A stretch of 64,000 bases of DNA from the NCBI RefSeq assembly GCF_002797895.1, contig NZ_PGES01000001.1, positions 5,766,001 to 5,830,000 of the forward strand. Reading direction: 5' to 3'. Below the pieces are notes generated by a model, which worked only from the letters and a program-made list of their open reading frames with translations, was not told the DNA's origin and searched no databases. A program made the position numbers and the translations under genes. Source of the stretch: Janthinobacterium sp. 67. Its GTDB lineage: Bacteria > Pseudomonadota > Gammaproteobacteria > Burkholderiales > Burkholderiaceae_D. This document shows positions 49,163-58,293 of the stretch, piece by piece. How positions within the stretch are numbered: position 1 is the first letter of the stretch; the number at the start of each line of letters is the position of its first letter.

Positions 49163-49475
49163 AACCGAAGTGGCAGACGTAGTCGACAGTTTCAGTGGTT
49201 TCAATATCAAAATAGCTATTGCCCGGGATGCTGAATTGCGTGCCCGCGCCATAGCTGTTCCATTCCGCCGCGTCAGCCAAACGTACCTTGCACAGGCCGC
49301 CGACGATCTCCATGATTTCCGGCGCGCCCGTGTTGAAGCGCAACGATGACGGGAAAATCACGCCCACGCTTTTCTTCGTGCCATCGGCGAGGATGACGTT
49401 GTGCGACACGCATTTGCCGTCAAAGTAGATATTCGACTTCTTGACGACGCTGACATTGTCCAGTTGTGTGCTCAT
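49161..49475 (-). CDS. ppnP: Pyrimidine/purine nucleoside phosphorylase
   Basis: 104 residues of a single cupin-like DUF1255 (YaiE/PpnP) domain: VSVVKKSNIYFDGKCVSH, VGVIFPSSLRFNTGAPE and a final SYFDIETTETVDYVCHF. PpnP phosphorolyses several nucleosides to base and ribose-1-phosphate. AAGGAAAG lies ten bases before the ATG. Single gene, 25 bases downstream of wspR? no: it lies after the wspR stop on the opposite end, on the same strand but transcribed from its own start; operon status is unclear. Confidence 0.93.
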   Translation of the reverse strand: MSTQLDNVSVVKKSNIYFDGKCVSHNVILADGTKKSVGVIFPSSLRFNTGAPEIMEIVGGLCKVRLADAAEWNSYGAGTQFSIPGNSYFDIETTETVDYVCHFG

Positions 49476-49500
49476 GCTTCACTTTCCTTGCTGTTAAAAA

Positions 49501-50526
49501 TCAGTCGCGGACGTCATTGGCGCTCAGCACGCTGTTGCGTCCGCCGCGCTTGGCCGCGTACAGGGCCTGGTCGGCGCGGTTGATCAGTTGCTCGATCGTC
49601 GAGTCCGGCGATGGGACGACGGTGGCCACGCCGATCGAGATGGTCACGATGCCTGTGGTGGCCGCCGGGTTTTCGATCTGCAAACCTTCCAGGTGGCGCC
49701 GGCATGCCTCGGCGATCAGCCGCGCGCCGGCCGCTTCCGTTTCCGGCAGGATCAGGGCGAACTCTTCGCCGCCATAACGGGCTGCCAGGTCGGCCGGGCG
49801 TTTCAAATGTTCCGTCAGCACGGCGGCGACTTTTTTCAGGCCCAGGTCGCCCGCCAGGTGGCCAAAGTGGTCGTTATAGCTTTTGAAATGGTCGATATCG
49901 CAAAACAGCAGGCTCAGCGGCGTCTTGTCGCGCTGGCCCCGCTGCCATTCGAATTGCAGGGTTTCATCGAAGCGGCGGCGGTTGGCGATGCCCGTCAAGC
50001 CATCGAGGGCAGCCAGTTTCTGTAATTCAATGTTCGCATCCGCCAGATTCTTTTGGCTTTCGCGCAGGAAACGGAATGCCTGGTCGCGCTGCAATCGGCT
50101 GATGTGCGCGTTGGAATGGTAGCGTATGCGCGCCAGCAACTCCAGGCGGTCCGGCAGTTTCACCACATAATCGTTGGCGCCGACGGCAAAGCTGTGGGCC
50201 TTCAGTTTCGGGTCGTCCTTGGCCGACATGACGATGACGGGCACATGCGCGAGCGCCGCGTTGTCGCGGTACAGCTGGATCAGCGCGAAGCCGTCGATGC
50301 CGGGCATCACCAGGTCTTGCAGGATGACGGTCGGTTGCAAACGCAGCGCCGTGTCGAGCGCCTGCGTGGCGTCCGTCACGTAATGAAATTCGATATCCTG
50401 CTGGTCGCTGAGCATGCGCCGGACTGCCTCGGCAATGATCAACTGGTCGTCCACCAGCAGCACGCTGACCTTGAATTCGGTCAATGCGGGCTCATGCTGG
50501 GTGAAGCTGGAGGAGAATTCTGGCAT
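49501..50526 (-). CDS. wspR: WspR, response regulator with diguanylate cyclase
   Basis: 341 residues. Receiver domain (VLLVDDQL, phospho-acceptor Asp in VILQDLVMPG) then GGDEF domain with active YGGEEF and an RPAD I-site five residues before it. Phosphorylation by WspE drives dimer/tetramer formation and cyclic-di-GMP synthesis. I chose the ATG at 50526 (MPEFSSS), ten bases after the wspF stop; the in-frame start 39 bases upstream runs into wspF. Last gene of the Wsp operon. Confidence 0.93.
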   Translation of the reverse strand: MPEFSSSFTQHEPALTEFKVSVLLVDDQLIIAEAVRRMLSDQQDIEFHYVTDATQALDTALRLQPTVILQDLVMPGIDGFALIQLYRDNAALAHVPVIVMSAKDDPKLKAHSFAVGANDYVVKLPDRLELLARIRYHSNAHISRLQRDQAFRFLRESQKNLADANIELQKLAALDGLTGIANRRRFDETLQFEWQRGQRDKTPLSLLFCDIDHFKSYNDHFGHLAGDLGLKKVAAVLTEHLKRPADLAARYGGEEFALILPETEAAGARLIAEACRRHLEGLQIENPAATTGIVTISIGVATVVPSPDSTIEQLINRADQALYAAKRGGRNSVLSANDVRD

Positions 50527-50536
50527 TGCATTCTTT

Positions 50537-51589
50537 TCAGATGTTAGGGGAGGGCTCCCACCCATTGTTGAGCTTGGCGCCCAGGCGGCTGCGCAGGCTG
50601 GCGCCTATTCTATCCAATGGCAGGATTTGCTGCGCCGCATCGAGTTCGGCCGCCGCACGCGGCATGCCGTACACGGCACTGCTGGCCTGGTCTTGCGCAA
50701 TCGTCGTCTTGCCCGCGCGGCGCATGGCCAGCAGGCCATCGCCGCCGTCGCGCCCCATGCCAGTGAGCAATACGCCGATGGCGTCGCCGCGCCAGTGCTG
50801 TGCCACGCAGTTGAAGAAGACATCGACGGACGGGCGGTAAACATAGTCGCGTGGTGCTGCATCGTACCCCAAACGATAATTTTGATCTAGCAGCAGGTGA
50901 TCATTGGTCTTGGCGATCAGTACGCTGCCTGCCACCAGTTCGTCGCCGTCGGCGATCACGCGCACGGGCATGCTGAGCTGGTCATCGAGCCATTTGGCGA
51001 AGTGCGAGGCGAAGGTTTCATCGATATGCTGCACCACGACGATGGCGCAGCCGGGCGGCGCCGTCCAGCCGGACAGCACCTTGGCCACGGCCGACGGCCC
51101 GCCCGTCGAGGCGCCGATGGCCACCAGAGTGCTGACCTGGCCATCGCCCCGGTCGCCGCCATTGCCGTTCGCCTGGCGCGGCGGCGGCGCTTCGGCGCTG
51201 TGGCGTATCAGCTTGCCAATGGTCTTGATCTTGGCCAGCAGTTCGCTGTCGCCGCCCACTTCGCCCTGCAGCACGGGCGTGGCCGTGACGTCGAGTGCGC
51301 CCGCACCCAGCGCGCGGAAGACCTGGTTGACATTGTCCTGCGGGCGCCCCGTGACGACGAGGATGGCGCACGGGCTTTGCTCCATGATCAGGCGCGTCGC
51401 TTCCACGCCATCCATCTCCGGCATGTTCAAGTCCATCAGGATCAGGTCGGGACGGTTGCCCTCGCACATGCGCACGGCTTCGAGTCCCGTGCGGGCGATC
51501 CACAGCACCTGGTGTTCCTGCGTGCTGGCGACCACCCGGCGCAGGGCCTCGGCGGCCATGGCGACATCGTTGGCGATGGCAATTTTCAT
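50537..51589 (-). CDS. wspF: WspF, CheB-type methylesterase
   Basis: 350 residues: CheY-like receiver (IAIANDVAMA..., phospho-Asp in LILMDLNMPEMDG), linker, and CheB methylesterase domain with catalytic Ser in AIGASTGGP, His in VVQHID and Asp in GMGRDGGDG. It removes methyl groups from WspA and damps output; loss in Pseudomonas causes wrinkled colonies. I chose the ATG at 51589 (MKIAIAND), the start seen in WspF proteins; an in-frame ATG at 51613 would overlap wspE. Stop is 10 bases before wspR. Confidence 0.92.
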   Translation of the reverse strand: MKIAIANDVAMAAEALRRVVASTQEHQVLWIARTGLEAVRMCEGNRPDLILMDLNMPEMDGVEATRLIMEQSPCAILVVTGRPQDNVNQVFRALGAGALDVTATPVLQGEVGGDSELLAKIKTIGKLIRHSAEAPPPRQANGNGGDRGDGQVSTLVAIGASTGGPSAVAKVLSGWTAPPGCAIVVVQHIDETFASHFAKWLDDQLSMPVRVIADGDELVAGSVLIAKTNDHLLLDQNYRLGYDAAPRDYVYRPSVDVFFNCVAQHWRGDAIGVLLTGMGRDGGDGLLAMRRAGKTTIAQDQASSAVYGMPRAAAELDAAQQILPLDRIGASLRSRLGAKLNNGWEPSPNI

Positions 51590-51599
51590 GAATGACAGC

Positions 51600-53903
51600 T
51601 CATAAGCGGGCATCTCCTATCAGGTCGGCCACCGCGTCGAGCAAGGTCTCGTCGTGGAAGCTGCCTTTGGTCAAATAATAGTCGGCGCCGGCGGACAGGC
51701 CGCGCGCGCGGTCTTCCGGACGGTCCTTGTACGACACGATCATCACCGGCAGCTTGTGCAGGTGCAGGTCCTTCTTGATCAGCGAAACGAGTTCGATGCC
51801 ATCCATGCGCGGCATGTCGACGTCGGTGATCACCAGGTCATATTCTCCGCTGCGCACCACGTTCCAGCCGTCGATGCCATCGATGGCCACGTCGACGTCG
51901 AAGCCGCGCGCCAGCAGCAGCTTGCGCTCCATCTCGCGCACCGTCAGCGAATCGTCGACGACGAGGATGCGCTTGGCGCGGCGCTGCTGCGCGTGGCCCG
52001 CCTGCGCCAGCTGGTGCAGGCCGCCTTCGTGCAGCAGCTTGTCGATCGACAGCAGCAAATCGGGCACGTCGAGGATCAGCACCGGTTCGCCGTCGTCGAG
52101 CAGGGCGGCGGCGGAAATGTCGCGCATCTTGCCGAAGATCGGGTCGATGGCCTGCACGGCCAGGCTTTGTTCGCCGCGGATGGCGTCGACCACCAGCGCA
52201 TAGCTTTGCTTGCCGCGTCCGATCACCACCACCGGTAAATCGTCGGCCTGGCTGGCCGCTTCGCCCAGCTCGAGCACCTGCGCCGCCGATACCAGTCCCA
52301 GATGTTCGCCCTTGAGTTCAAAGAACTGCTTGTTTTCCAGGGTATGGATGGCCGCTTGCGGCACGCGCACCACGCTTTCCACCTTGACGATGGGGATGGC
52401 GTAGGCTTCGCCGTGCACGTCGACCACCAGCGCGCGCACGATCGACTGCGTCAGGGGCAGGGTGATCAGGGCGCGGAAACCGCGGCCCGGTTCCGATTCG
52501 AGGCGCACGGTGCCGTTTTGCTGGCGTATCGTCTCGTGCACGATGTCGAGGCCCACGCCGCGTCCGGACAATTGATTCGCCTTTTCCTTCAGGCTGAAGG
52601 CGGGCAGGAACAGAAATTCCAGCAGCTCGCCCGGCGACAGCGCGGCGGCCATGGCGGGGCCGGCCATCTTGCGCTCGATGACGGACTGGCGGATTTTTTC
52701 CAGGTCGACGCCGCGCCCGTCGTCGCTGATCTCGATGCTCAGCATGCCGGCGCGGTGGCGCGCCTCCATGCGTATCGTGCCCAGCGCTTCCTTGCCCGCG
52801 TCGATGCGCTCGTACGGGCCTTCCATGCCATGGTCGATGGCATTGCGCAGCATGTGGTTCAGCGGGCTTTCGATCTTCGCCAGGATGTCGCGGTCGACCA
52901 GGGTGTCTTCGCCGTCGATCTCGAGCTGCACTTCCTTGCCCAGGCTGCGCGCCAGGTCGCGCACCATGCGGGGAAACGCGTGGATGCCGTCGCGGAAAGG
53001 GCGCATGCGCAGGGCCAGCACTTCGTCGACCATGCCTTGCGAGACGGCCAGCAGGCGCCGTTCATAGGTTTCGATGTCGGCGATGTGCTCGAGCATGAAC
53101 TGCTTCAGGGGCTGCGTCTTTTGCAGCGCCAACAGGGACTTTTCCATCAGGCCCGGGTCGGCCGAACGGGCAATGGCTTCGTGCAGGTGCTCGATGGCGG
53201 AAAACAGGCTGCTCTGGTTGCGCTTGAAGCGTTGCAGGGCGCCGACGAACGGGTGCATCTGGTGCGCATTGATGCGCGATTCGCTGGCCAGCGACAGCAG
53301 TTTGTCGAAGTTCTGCGCCTGGGCCTTGGCCGGTGCCGCGCCTGTACGCGGTACTGGCGCGGCCGTTTCCGGTTCATCCCCTGCCAAGCCGCTGGCCACG
53401 GGAACTTGCGGTTCGGCCGCTTCCGGCGGCAAGGGGGGCGGAGCAGGAACGGGCGCCGGCGCCGAAGGCAGTGCCGGCAATTCGGGCAGGTCGGCGATGC
53501 CGGCGATGGCGTTCAGGGTCTGGTCGATCTGCGCCGCATTGGCGGCCAGCCACGCTTCGGCGCCCGCGTCGTCCAGGCGCGACAGCTGCACGATCAGGTC
53601 GACGCCCGACAGCAGCACGTCGACCCGTTCCGGCGTGAGTTTCAAGCGGCCGTGCTGGGCGGCGACGAAGCTGTCTTCCATGCCGTGCGCCAGCTGCACC
53701 ACCACTTGCAGGCCGACGATGGCGGCGGCGCCCTTGATCGAGTGCGCCGCGCGCATCATCGCTTCGACGGCGGCCGCGTCACCCGCATGGCGCTCCATGG
53801 CCAGCAAGCCGTCGGTGAGGATCTGGGTCTGGCTGTCCGCCTCCATGCGGAACAGGTCCAGCATGGAAAAGGCACTGAGGTCGCCGTGCTGGTCCTGGCT
53901 CAT
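51600..53903 (-). CDS. wspE: WspE, CheA-type kinase fused to a receiver
   Basis: 767 residues. HPt domain (His54 in AAHSIKGAA), P3 dimerisation, HATPase (LNHMLRNAIDHGME N-box, GRGVGLDIV), CheW-like P5 and a C-terminal CheY-like receiver with VVDDSLTV and DLVITDVDMP. Proline-rich linker near 180-220. Phosphoryl groups pass to WspR and WspF. The start overlaps the wspD stop by four bases. A longer in-frame ORF upstream is a shadow of wspD. Confidence 0.93.
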   Translation of the reverse strand: MSQDQHGDLSAFSMLDLFRMEADSQTQILTDGLLAMERHAGDAAAVEAMMRAAHSIKGAAAIVGLQVVVQLAHGMEDSFVAAQHGRLKLTPERVDVLLSGVDLIVQLSRLDDAGAEAWLAANAAQIDQTLNAIAGIADLPELPALPSAPAPVPAPPPLPPEAAEPQVPVASGLAGDEPETAAPVPRTGAAPAKAQAQNFDKLLSLASESRINAHQMHPFVGALQRFKRNQSSLFSAIEHLHEAIARSADPGLMEKSLLALQKTQPLKQFMLEHIADIETYERRLLAVSQGMVDEVLALRMRPFRDGIHAFPRMVRDLARSLGKEVQLEIDGEDTLVDRDILAKIESPLNHMLRNAIDHGMEGPYERIDAGKEALGTIRMEARHRAGMLSIEISDDGRGVDLEKIRQSVIERKMAGPAMAAALSPGELLEFLFLPAFSLKEKANQLSGRGVGLDIVHETIRQQNGTVRLESEPGRGFRALITLPLTQSIVRALVVDVHGEAYAIPIVKVESVVRVPQAAIHTLENKQFFELKGEHLGLVSAAQVLELGEAASQADDLPVVVIGRGKQSYALVVDAIRGEQSLAVQAIDPIFGKMRDISAAALLDDGEPVLILDVPDLLLSIDKLLHEGGLHQLAQAGHAQQRRAKRILVVDDSLTVREMERKLLLARGFDVDVAIDGIDGWNVVRSGEYDLVITDVDMPRMDGIELVSLIKKDLHLHKLPVMIVSYKDRPEDRARGLSAGADYYLTKGSFHDETLLDAVADLIGDARL

Positions 53904-54586
53904 CGTAATAGTCTCGCAAGTTGAAAGCCGATCAGCGCCGTGTCGAGGCAGCCGATGCGCATGTCGCCCTCGGTGATCACGCCCGACAGGAAGCGCGACA
54001 GGCCCTTGTTGATGGTGGCCGCCGGCGCCTGCACGGCGCCCGACGCATAGCGCACGATGCCGTGCAGGTCGGCCACGGGCAGCGCGTAAGCCTGCTCCTC
54101 CCAGCGCATCAGCAGCAGGCGGGCGAACGTGTGGCGGCCCTTGGCCGGCGGCGCACCCTGTTCGTCGATGCCCAGCAAGTGTGCCAGCGACATGCACGGA
54201 TACAGCTTGCCGCCGATATTGACGATGCCCGCCAGGCCGCCTCCGCCGCGGTGCGGTAGCGCGTGCGGCTTGGCCTGCGGCGCCACGGAGTCGAATACGC
54301 GCGTGGGCAGCGCCAGCCATTCGCGGCCGATGCGAAACACCAGCGCCGAACTGTCGCGCACTTCACCGCCCGCGTCCAGCTGGCGGAAGTGGCTGGCCCA
54401 GTCGCGCCGGTAGTGTTCGTCCACGGGCCGCTGCAGGTTGCGCTGGGCGGCGCCCGCGTACACGTCGCAGTTGCGGCAATGGACGTTGGCTGGCAGCTTG
54501 GGGCAGCTCTGGTCGCCGACCACGCCGATATGGTTCCAGCAGTCGTCGATGGTGGCGGGGGACTCGGTGGCGATGAGATTTGTCAT
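53900..54586 (-). CDS. wspD: WspD, CheW-like coupling protein
   Basis: 228 residues. An N-terminal cysteine-containing segment (CPKLPANVHCRNCDVYAGAA) is followed by a CheW-type fold (FRIGREWLALPTRVFDSVAP, GGGGLAGIVNIGGKLYPCMSL). WspD couples WspA to WspE. Two CheW-like genes in one cluster (wspB and wspD) is the known Wsp pattern. ATGA overlap with wspE, nine-base gap after wspC. Confidence 0.92.
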   Translation of the reverse strand: MTNLIATESPATIDDCWNHIGVVGDQSCPKLPANVHCRNCDVYAGAAQRNLQRPVDEHYRRDWASHFRQLDAGGEVRDSSALVFRIGREWLALPTRVFDSVAPQAKPHALPHRGGGGLAGIVNIGGKLYPCMSLAHLLGIDEQGAPPAKGRHTFARLLLMRWEEQAYALPVADLHGIVRYASGAVQAPAATINKGLSRFLSGVITEGDMRIGCLDTALIGFQLARLLR

Positions 54587-54595
54587 GCTTGCCCC

Positions 54596-55837
54596 TTAGT
54601 TGGACGCCTGGCGGCGCTCGTAGATGCGTGCCGCGCGCGCCTTCAGGGTGGCGGCGGCCGTGTGGTTGCCATTGCGTTCGGCCAGCAGGGACAGGTGGCA
54701 CAGCGCCTCGTAGTGGTCGGGCTGCAGATAGATGCAGCGGCGCCAGTAATCGTCGGCCAGGTCCATCTTGCCGGCCAGTTCATTGATGATGCCCAGCATG
54801 AAATACGCTTCCGCCGCCTCGGGCACTTTCGCCAGGTGGGCGTGGCATTTTTCACCGGCTTCGCGCAGCTGGCCGCGGTCGGCCAGCAGGCGCGCTTCGG
54901 CCAGCAAGTCCGTTTGCGCGGCGGCTGCTTGTACCGGCACGGGCCGCGGGCGCGCCGCCTCTGGCGCCGGTGCCGATGGGGGACGCAAAGGCGCCGGCCG
55001 TGGCGTGGGCGGCACGCTGCGCAGCGCGCGCGCCGGTGGCAAGGCGGCCACCGGGATGATGGCGGCCGGTGGCGTGCTGTCCTTTTTCAGGGCGAAGGCC
55101 TGGCGGAACTGCAGCGGCGCAAAGCCGTTCTGACAGAACGACGGCACTTCCGCATAGCCGGCCAGCAGCATGCCGTCGTCGGCCAGCAGGGTGGACAGAT
55201 TCTGGATCGCCGCGCGCGTGGTCGGCTTGTCGAAGTAGATCAGCAGGTTGCGGCAAAAGATGACGTCGTAGTGGCGGCTGTAGGTGGCCGTGTCGAACTG
55301 CAGCAGGTTGCCCTGCCTGAAGGTCACCTGTTCGCGCAAGGAGTCGATGATGCGGTAGGCATCGTCGGCCACGTGCGTGAAATAGCGCTCGCGGAAGGCC
55401 ACGTCCTGTGCGCGGAAGGCGTTGCGGCCATAGATACCCGCCTGCGCCCGCTCGATGCAGCCGGGGCTCAGGTCATACGCGTCGATGCTGAACGCCTGTT
55501 TCGGCACGCCGCCGTCGCGCAGCGCCATGGCCATCGAATATGGTTCCTCGCCGCCCGCGCACGGGATCGACAGGATGCGCGTGGCGCGTCCGCGCGCCCA
55601 GCGTTCCTGCACCAGTTCGACGGTGGCGTAGAACGCCTGCGGATCGCGGAACAGCCACGATTCGGGCACCACCACCAGTTCGATCAATTGCGTCATTTCG
55701 GCCGGCGTGAGCGCCTGCAGGTACGCTTCGCTGTCGGCAAAGCCCGTCTGCTCCATGCGCTGGCCGACGGCCCGTTCGGCCACGGATTTGGAGACGGACA
55801 GGCCGGTCGCGCGGCGCAGCAGGGCCTGCGCCGTCAT
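54596..55837 (-). CDS. wspC: WspC, CheR methyltransferase with TPR
   Basis: 413 residues. CheR SAM-dependent methyltransferase (ILSIPCAGGEEPYSMAMAL, YDVIFCRNLLIYF) joined by a Pro/Ala-rich linker to TPR-like repeats at the C-terminus (AEAYFMLGIINELAGKMDLADDYWRRCIYLQPDHYEA). It methylates glutamates on WspA to raise signalling. Overlaps wspB by four bases. Confidence 0.93.
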   Translation of the reverse strand: MTAQALLRRATGLSVSKSVAERAVGQRMEQTGFADSEAYLQALTPAEMTQLIELVVVPESWLFRDPQAFYATVELVQERWARGRATRILSIPCAGGEEPYSMAMALRDGGVPKQAFSIDAYDLSPGCIERAQAGIYGRNAFRAQDVAFRERYFTHVADDAYRIIDSLREQVTFRQGNLLQFDTATYSRHYDVIFCRNLLIYFDKPTTRAAIQNLSTLLADDGMLLAGYAEVPSFCQNGFAPLQFRQAFALKKDSTPPAAIIPVAALPPARALRSVPPTPRPAPLRPPSAPAPEAARPRPVPVQAAAAQTDLLAEARLLADRGQLREAGEKCHAHLAKVPEAAEAYFMLGIINELAGKMDLADDYWRRCIYLQPDHYEALCHLSLLAERNGNHTAAATLKARAARIYERRQASN

Positions 55838-56292
55838 GCCGCGCTCGCGTCTTGAAACAGCAGCGCGCGCACGTCCGGCGGCAGCAGGTGTTCCAGTTCC
55901 ACCAGCTGCACGATGCCGTCGGCGTCGCTGGCCACCTGGCCCAGGAAGGGCGCCGTGGCCACGCCGCTGTCTTCAAGCCGGAGCGGGTCGATGTCGGCGA
56001 TGCCGCGCACCTGCGAGGCCAGCAGGCCCAGCGCGTGCGTGCTCTCGTCGCCAGGCGCGCGGTAGTCGACGATGACGATGCGCGTGTCGAACTGCGCGGC
56101 GGCGGCCGGCAGCCCGGCCAGGCGCGACAGGTCGATCACGGGCACGGGCGTGCCATGCAAGTCCATCAGGCCAGCCACATAGGCTGGCGTGAGCGGCAAC
56201 TGTTTCAGCTCCAGCAGCGGCAGGACGCGCACGATGCGGGCCAGGGGCAGGCCGTAGCGGTCGCGTCCGATGTGAAAGAGCAGCACTTTCAT
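55834..56292 (-). CDS. wspB: WspB, CheW-like adaptor
   Basis: 152 residues, a bare CheW domain: FHIGRDRYGLPLARIVRVLPLLELKQLP, VAGLMDLHGTPVPVIDLSRL, GLLASQVRGIADID. It links WspA and WspE. Starts four bases after the wspA stop and overlaps wspC by four bases. Confidence 0.92.
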   Translation of the reverse strand: MKVLLFHIGRDRYGLPLARIVRVLPLLELKQLPLTPAYVAGLMDLHGTPVPVIDLSRLAGLPAAAAQFDTRIVIVDYRAPGDESTHALGLLASQVRGIADIDPLRLEDSGVATAPFLGQVASDADGIVQLVELEHLLPPDVRALLFQDASAA

Positions 56293-56296
56293 GGGA

Positions 56297-58108
56297 TCAG
56301 ATGGTCACGGCGAAGGTCGACACGCTCGATTGCAGGTCGCCCGCCGCATATTGCAGCTGATGCACGGCTTCGCTGGTGGCCTTCAAGGACTCCACCGTTT
56401 GCTGGGTGGCGTCGTTGAGTTGCATCATGGTGTCGGAAATCTGCGAAGCGCCGATCGCCTGCGACTGCATGCCTTGCAGCACGGCGTCGAATTGCGGTGT
56501 GAGTTTTTGCACCTGGTCCATCACGGACGACAGCTGCTCGGCCACTTGCCGCACTTCGCCCACGCTGCGGCGAATTTCTTCCGAGAATTTATCCATGCCC
56601 ATCACGCTGGCGGACACGGCCGACTGCATTTCCTTGAGCATTTGCTCGATATCCCACGTGGAGACGGACGTCTGGTCGGCCAGGCGACGAATTTCCGTTG
56701 CCACCACGGAGAAGCCGCGGCCCGCCTCGCCCGCTTTTTCCGCCTCGATGGCGGCGTTCAGCGACAGGATGTTGGTCTGGTCGGCCACCTTGGTGATGGT
56801 GATCAGCACGCTATTGATATTGCTGGCTTTTTCCGACAGGGCCGCCAGCTTGGCGTTGATGGAATCGGTGGCCGACACCATGTGCTGCATGGTCGAATCC
56901 ATGCGCTTGAGGTTGTTTTGCGCTTCGGCCGTGGCATTCGTCGTGTAGTCGGCCACGGCGGTGGCGTCTTCCATGGTTTTCAGCAGCTGGCTCGTGTTGG
57001 CCGAGATTTCCTTGGTGGTGCTGAGAATTTCCACGCTCGTTTGCGCCTGCTCGATGCCCGTGGCTTCCTGCTGGCGCGCCGATGCGGCGATTTCCGTGGC
57101 CGAGGTCGTCACCTGGATGCCGGCCTTTTGCACATTGTTGAGCAGGCTGCGCAGGTTTTCAAACATCTTCGCCAGGCCATTGCCCAGCTGGCCGATGGCG
57201 TCGCTGCCCGTGATGCCGACCTTGCCCGTCAGGTCGCCCGAGGCGGCTTTCGAGACCACTTCCAGCAGGGAATCGACCTTGGCCCGCAAGCTATTCGTCG
57301 CGGCCAGTTCATTGGCCTGGTTGTCCTGGATGGTTTGCGCCATGCGGTTGAATTCTTCCGTCACCTTGCCCAGTTCGTCGCGCGAGAGGATGGCGGCGCG
57401 CGCGCTTTGCTCGCCGCCGGCGATGCGTCCGACGGCGTCCGTCAGGCTGTTCAGCGGGCCGAGGATGGAACGGCCCAGCAGATAGGCAATGCCCAGCGCC
57501 AGCACCACGCACAGCAGGCCTCCCAGCGCCAGGGTCAGCAGCATGGTTTCCTGCAATTTTGTCGTGGTGGCCGTGCGTTCTGCCAGCAGGCGCGATTCTT
57601 CCGCCGCCACTTCGTCGAGCAGCTTGTTCGCTTGCGCGACGGCAGGGTAGCCGCCCGGCGGCATGGTGCGCGCCACCGATTCCGTGGCGCCTGGCGCATT
57701 GCCCAGCGCGCGGCGCTTTTCGATCAGGGGGGTGATCCAGTCCTTGACCCAAGTGCTGGTCAGCGCGTCGATCTTGCGGAAGCGTTCCGACTGCACCTTG
57801 TTATCGACGGTCATGGCGATGGCTTTTTGCGTGTGCTGGCTCAGCATTGCCGCCTCATCCGTTTCCGGTGTCAGCGACGTTTCACTGCCGGTCAGGATGA
57901 AACCGCGCGCTTCCACCTGGATTTGCAGGACGGCATTGTGAATCTTGTCGATCTCGACCAGCACTTCCATCGTGTGGCGGTCCCATGCATTGGCTTCCGA
58001 CAGCCGTGAAAAGCTGTTGTAGGCCACGCCCAGCAGGATCAGGATGATGGCCACGATGGAGCCGAAGCCCAGGTACAGTTTATTCTTGATACTCAGGTCT
58101 TTGAACAT
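56297..58108 (-). CDS. wspA: WspA, membrane chemoreceptor
   Basis: 603 residues. Transmembrane 1 near 10-30, periplasmic domain of CHASE3 type (EVLVEIDKIHNAVLQIQVEARGF, ILTGSE) to about 185, transmembrane 2 near 190-212, tandem HAMP-like segments (about 213-320), then the signalling coiled coil with hairpin tip VADQTNILSLNAAIEAEKAG (441-460). No C-terminal NWETF-type tether. It is the surface-contact sensor of the Wsp system. GGAG seven bases before the ATG; first gene of wspA-B-C-D-E-F-R. Confidence 0.93.
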   Translation of the reverse strand: MFKDLSIKNKLYLGFGSIVAIILILLGVAYNSFSRLSEANAWDRHTMEVLVEIDKIHNAVLQIQVEARGFILTGSETSLTPETDEAAMLSQHTQKAIAMTVDNKVQSERFRKIDALTSTWVKDWITPLIEKRRALGNAPGATESVARTMPPGGYPAVAQANKLLDEVAAEESRLLAERTATTTKLQETMLLTLALGGLLCVVLALGIAYLLGRSILGPLNSLTDAVGRIAGGEQSARAAILSRDELGKVTEEFNRMAQTIQDNQANELAATNSLRAKVDSLLEVVSKAASGDLTGKVGITGSDAIGQLGNGLAKMFENLRSLLNNVQKAGIQVTTSATEIAASARQQEATGIEQAQTSVEILSTTKEISANTSQLLKTMEDATAVADYTTNATAEAQNNLKRMDSTMQHMVSATDSINAKLAALSEKASNINSVLITITKVADQTNILSLNAAIEAEKAGEAGRGFSVVATEIRRLADQTSVSTWDIEQMLKEMQSAVSASVMGMDKFSEEIRRSVGEVRQVAEQLSSVMDQVQKLTPQFDAVLQGMQSQAIGASQISDTMMQLNDATQQTVESLKATSEAVHQLQYAAGDLQSSVSTFAVTI

Positions 58109-58234
58109 GGGAGGGCTCCGGAAGCGGGAAGGTCAGCACAATTGCACTGTAGCATTTTGCCACGGGGACAGCAAAATGGGGGTAATCTGGGCGCGCGCCG
58201 GGCCGTAAATCGCGGACGAGTGCGTTTCAAATGT

Positions 58235-58260
58235 AAAAAAGCCGCCCGTGGGCGGCTTCG
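58235..58260 (-). terminator. Intrinsic terminator of argG
   Basis: On the minus strand GCCGCCC, AC loop, GGGCGGC then six T. It separates argG from the wspA promoter. The 58109-58234 gap holds the wsp promoter region; no clear -35/-10 pair was found. Confidence 0.82.
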
Positions 58261-58293
58261 GTTATGCGGGAGGTAGTGCCTCCTAGTAACTAA

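Noticed and set aside
51589..51613. Start of wspF at 51613
   Set aside because: It would overlap wspE and has its ribosome site directly abutting the ATG; family starts match 51589.
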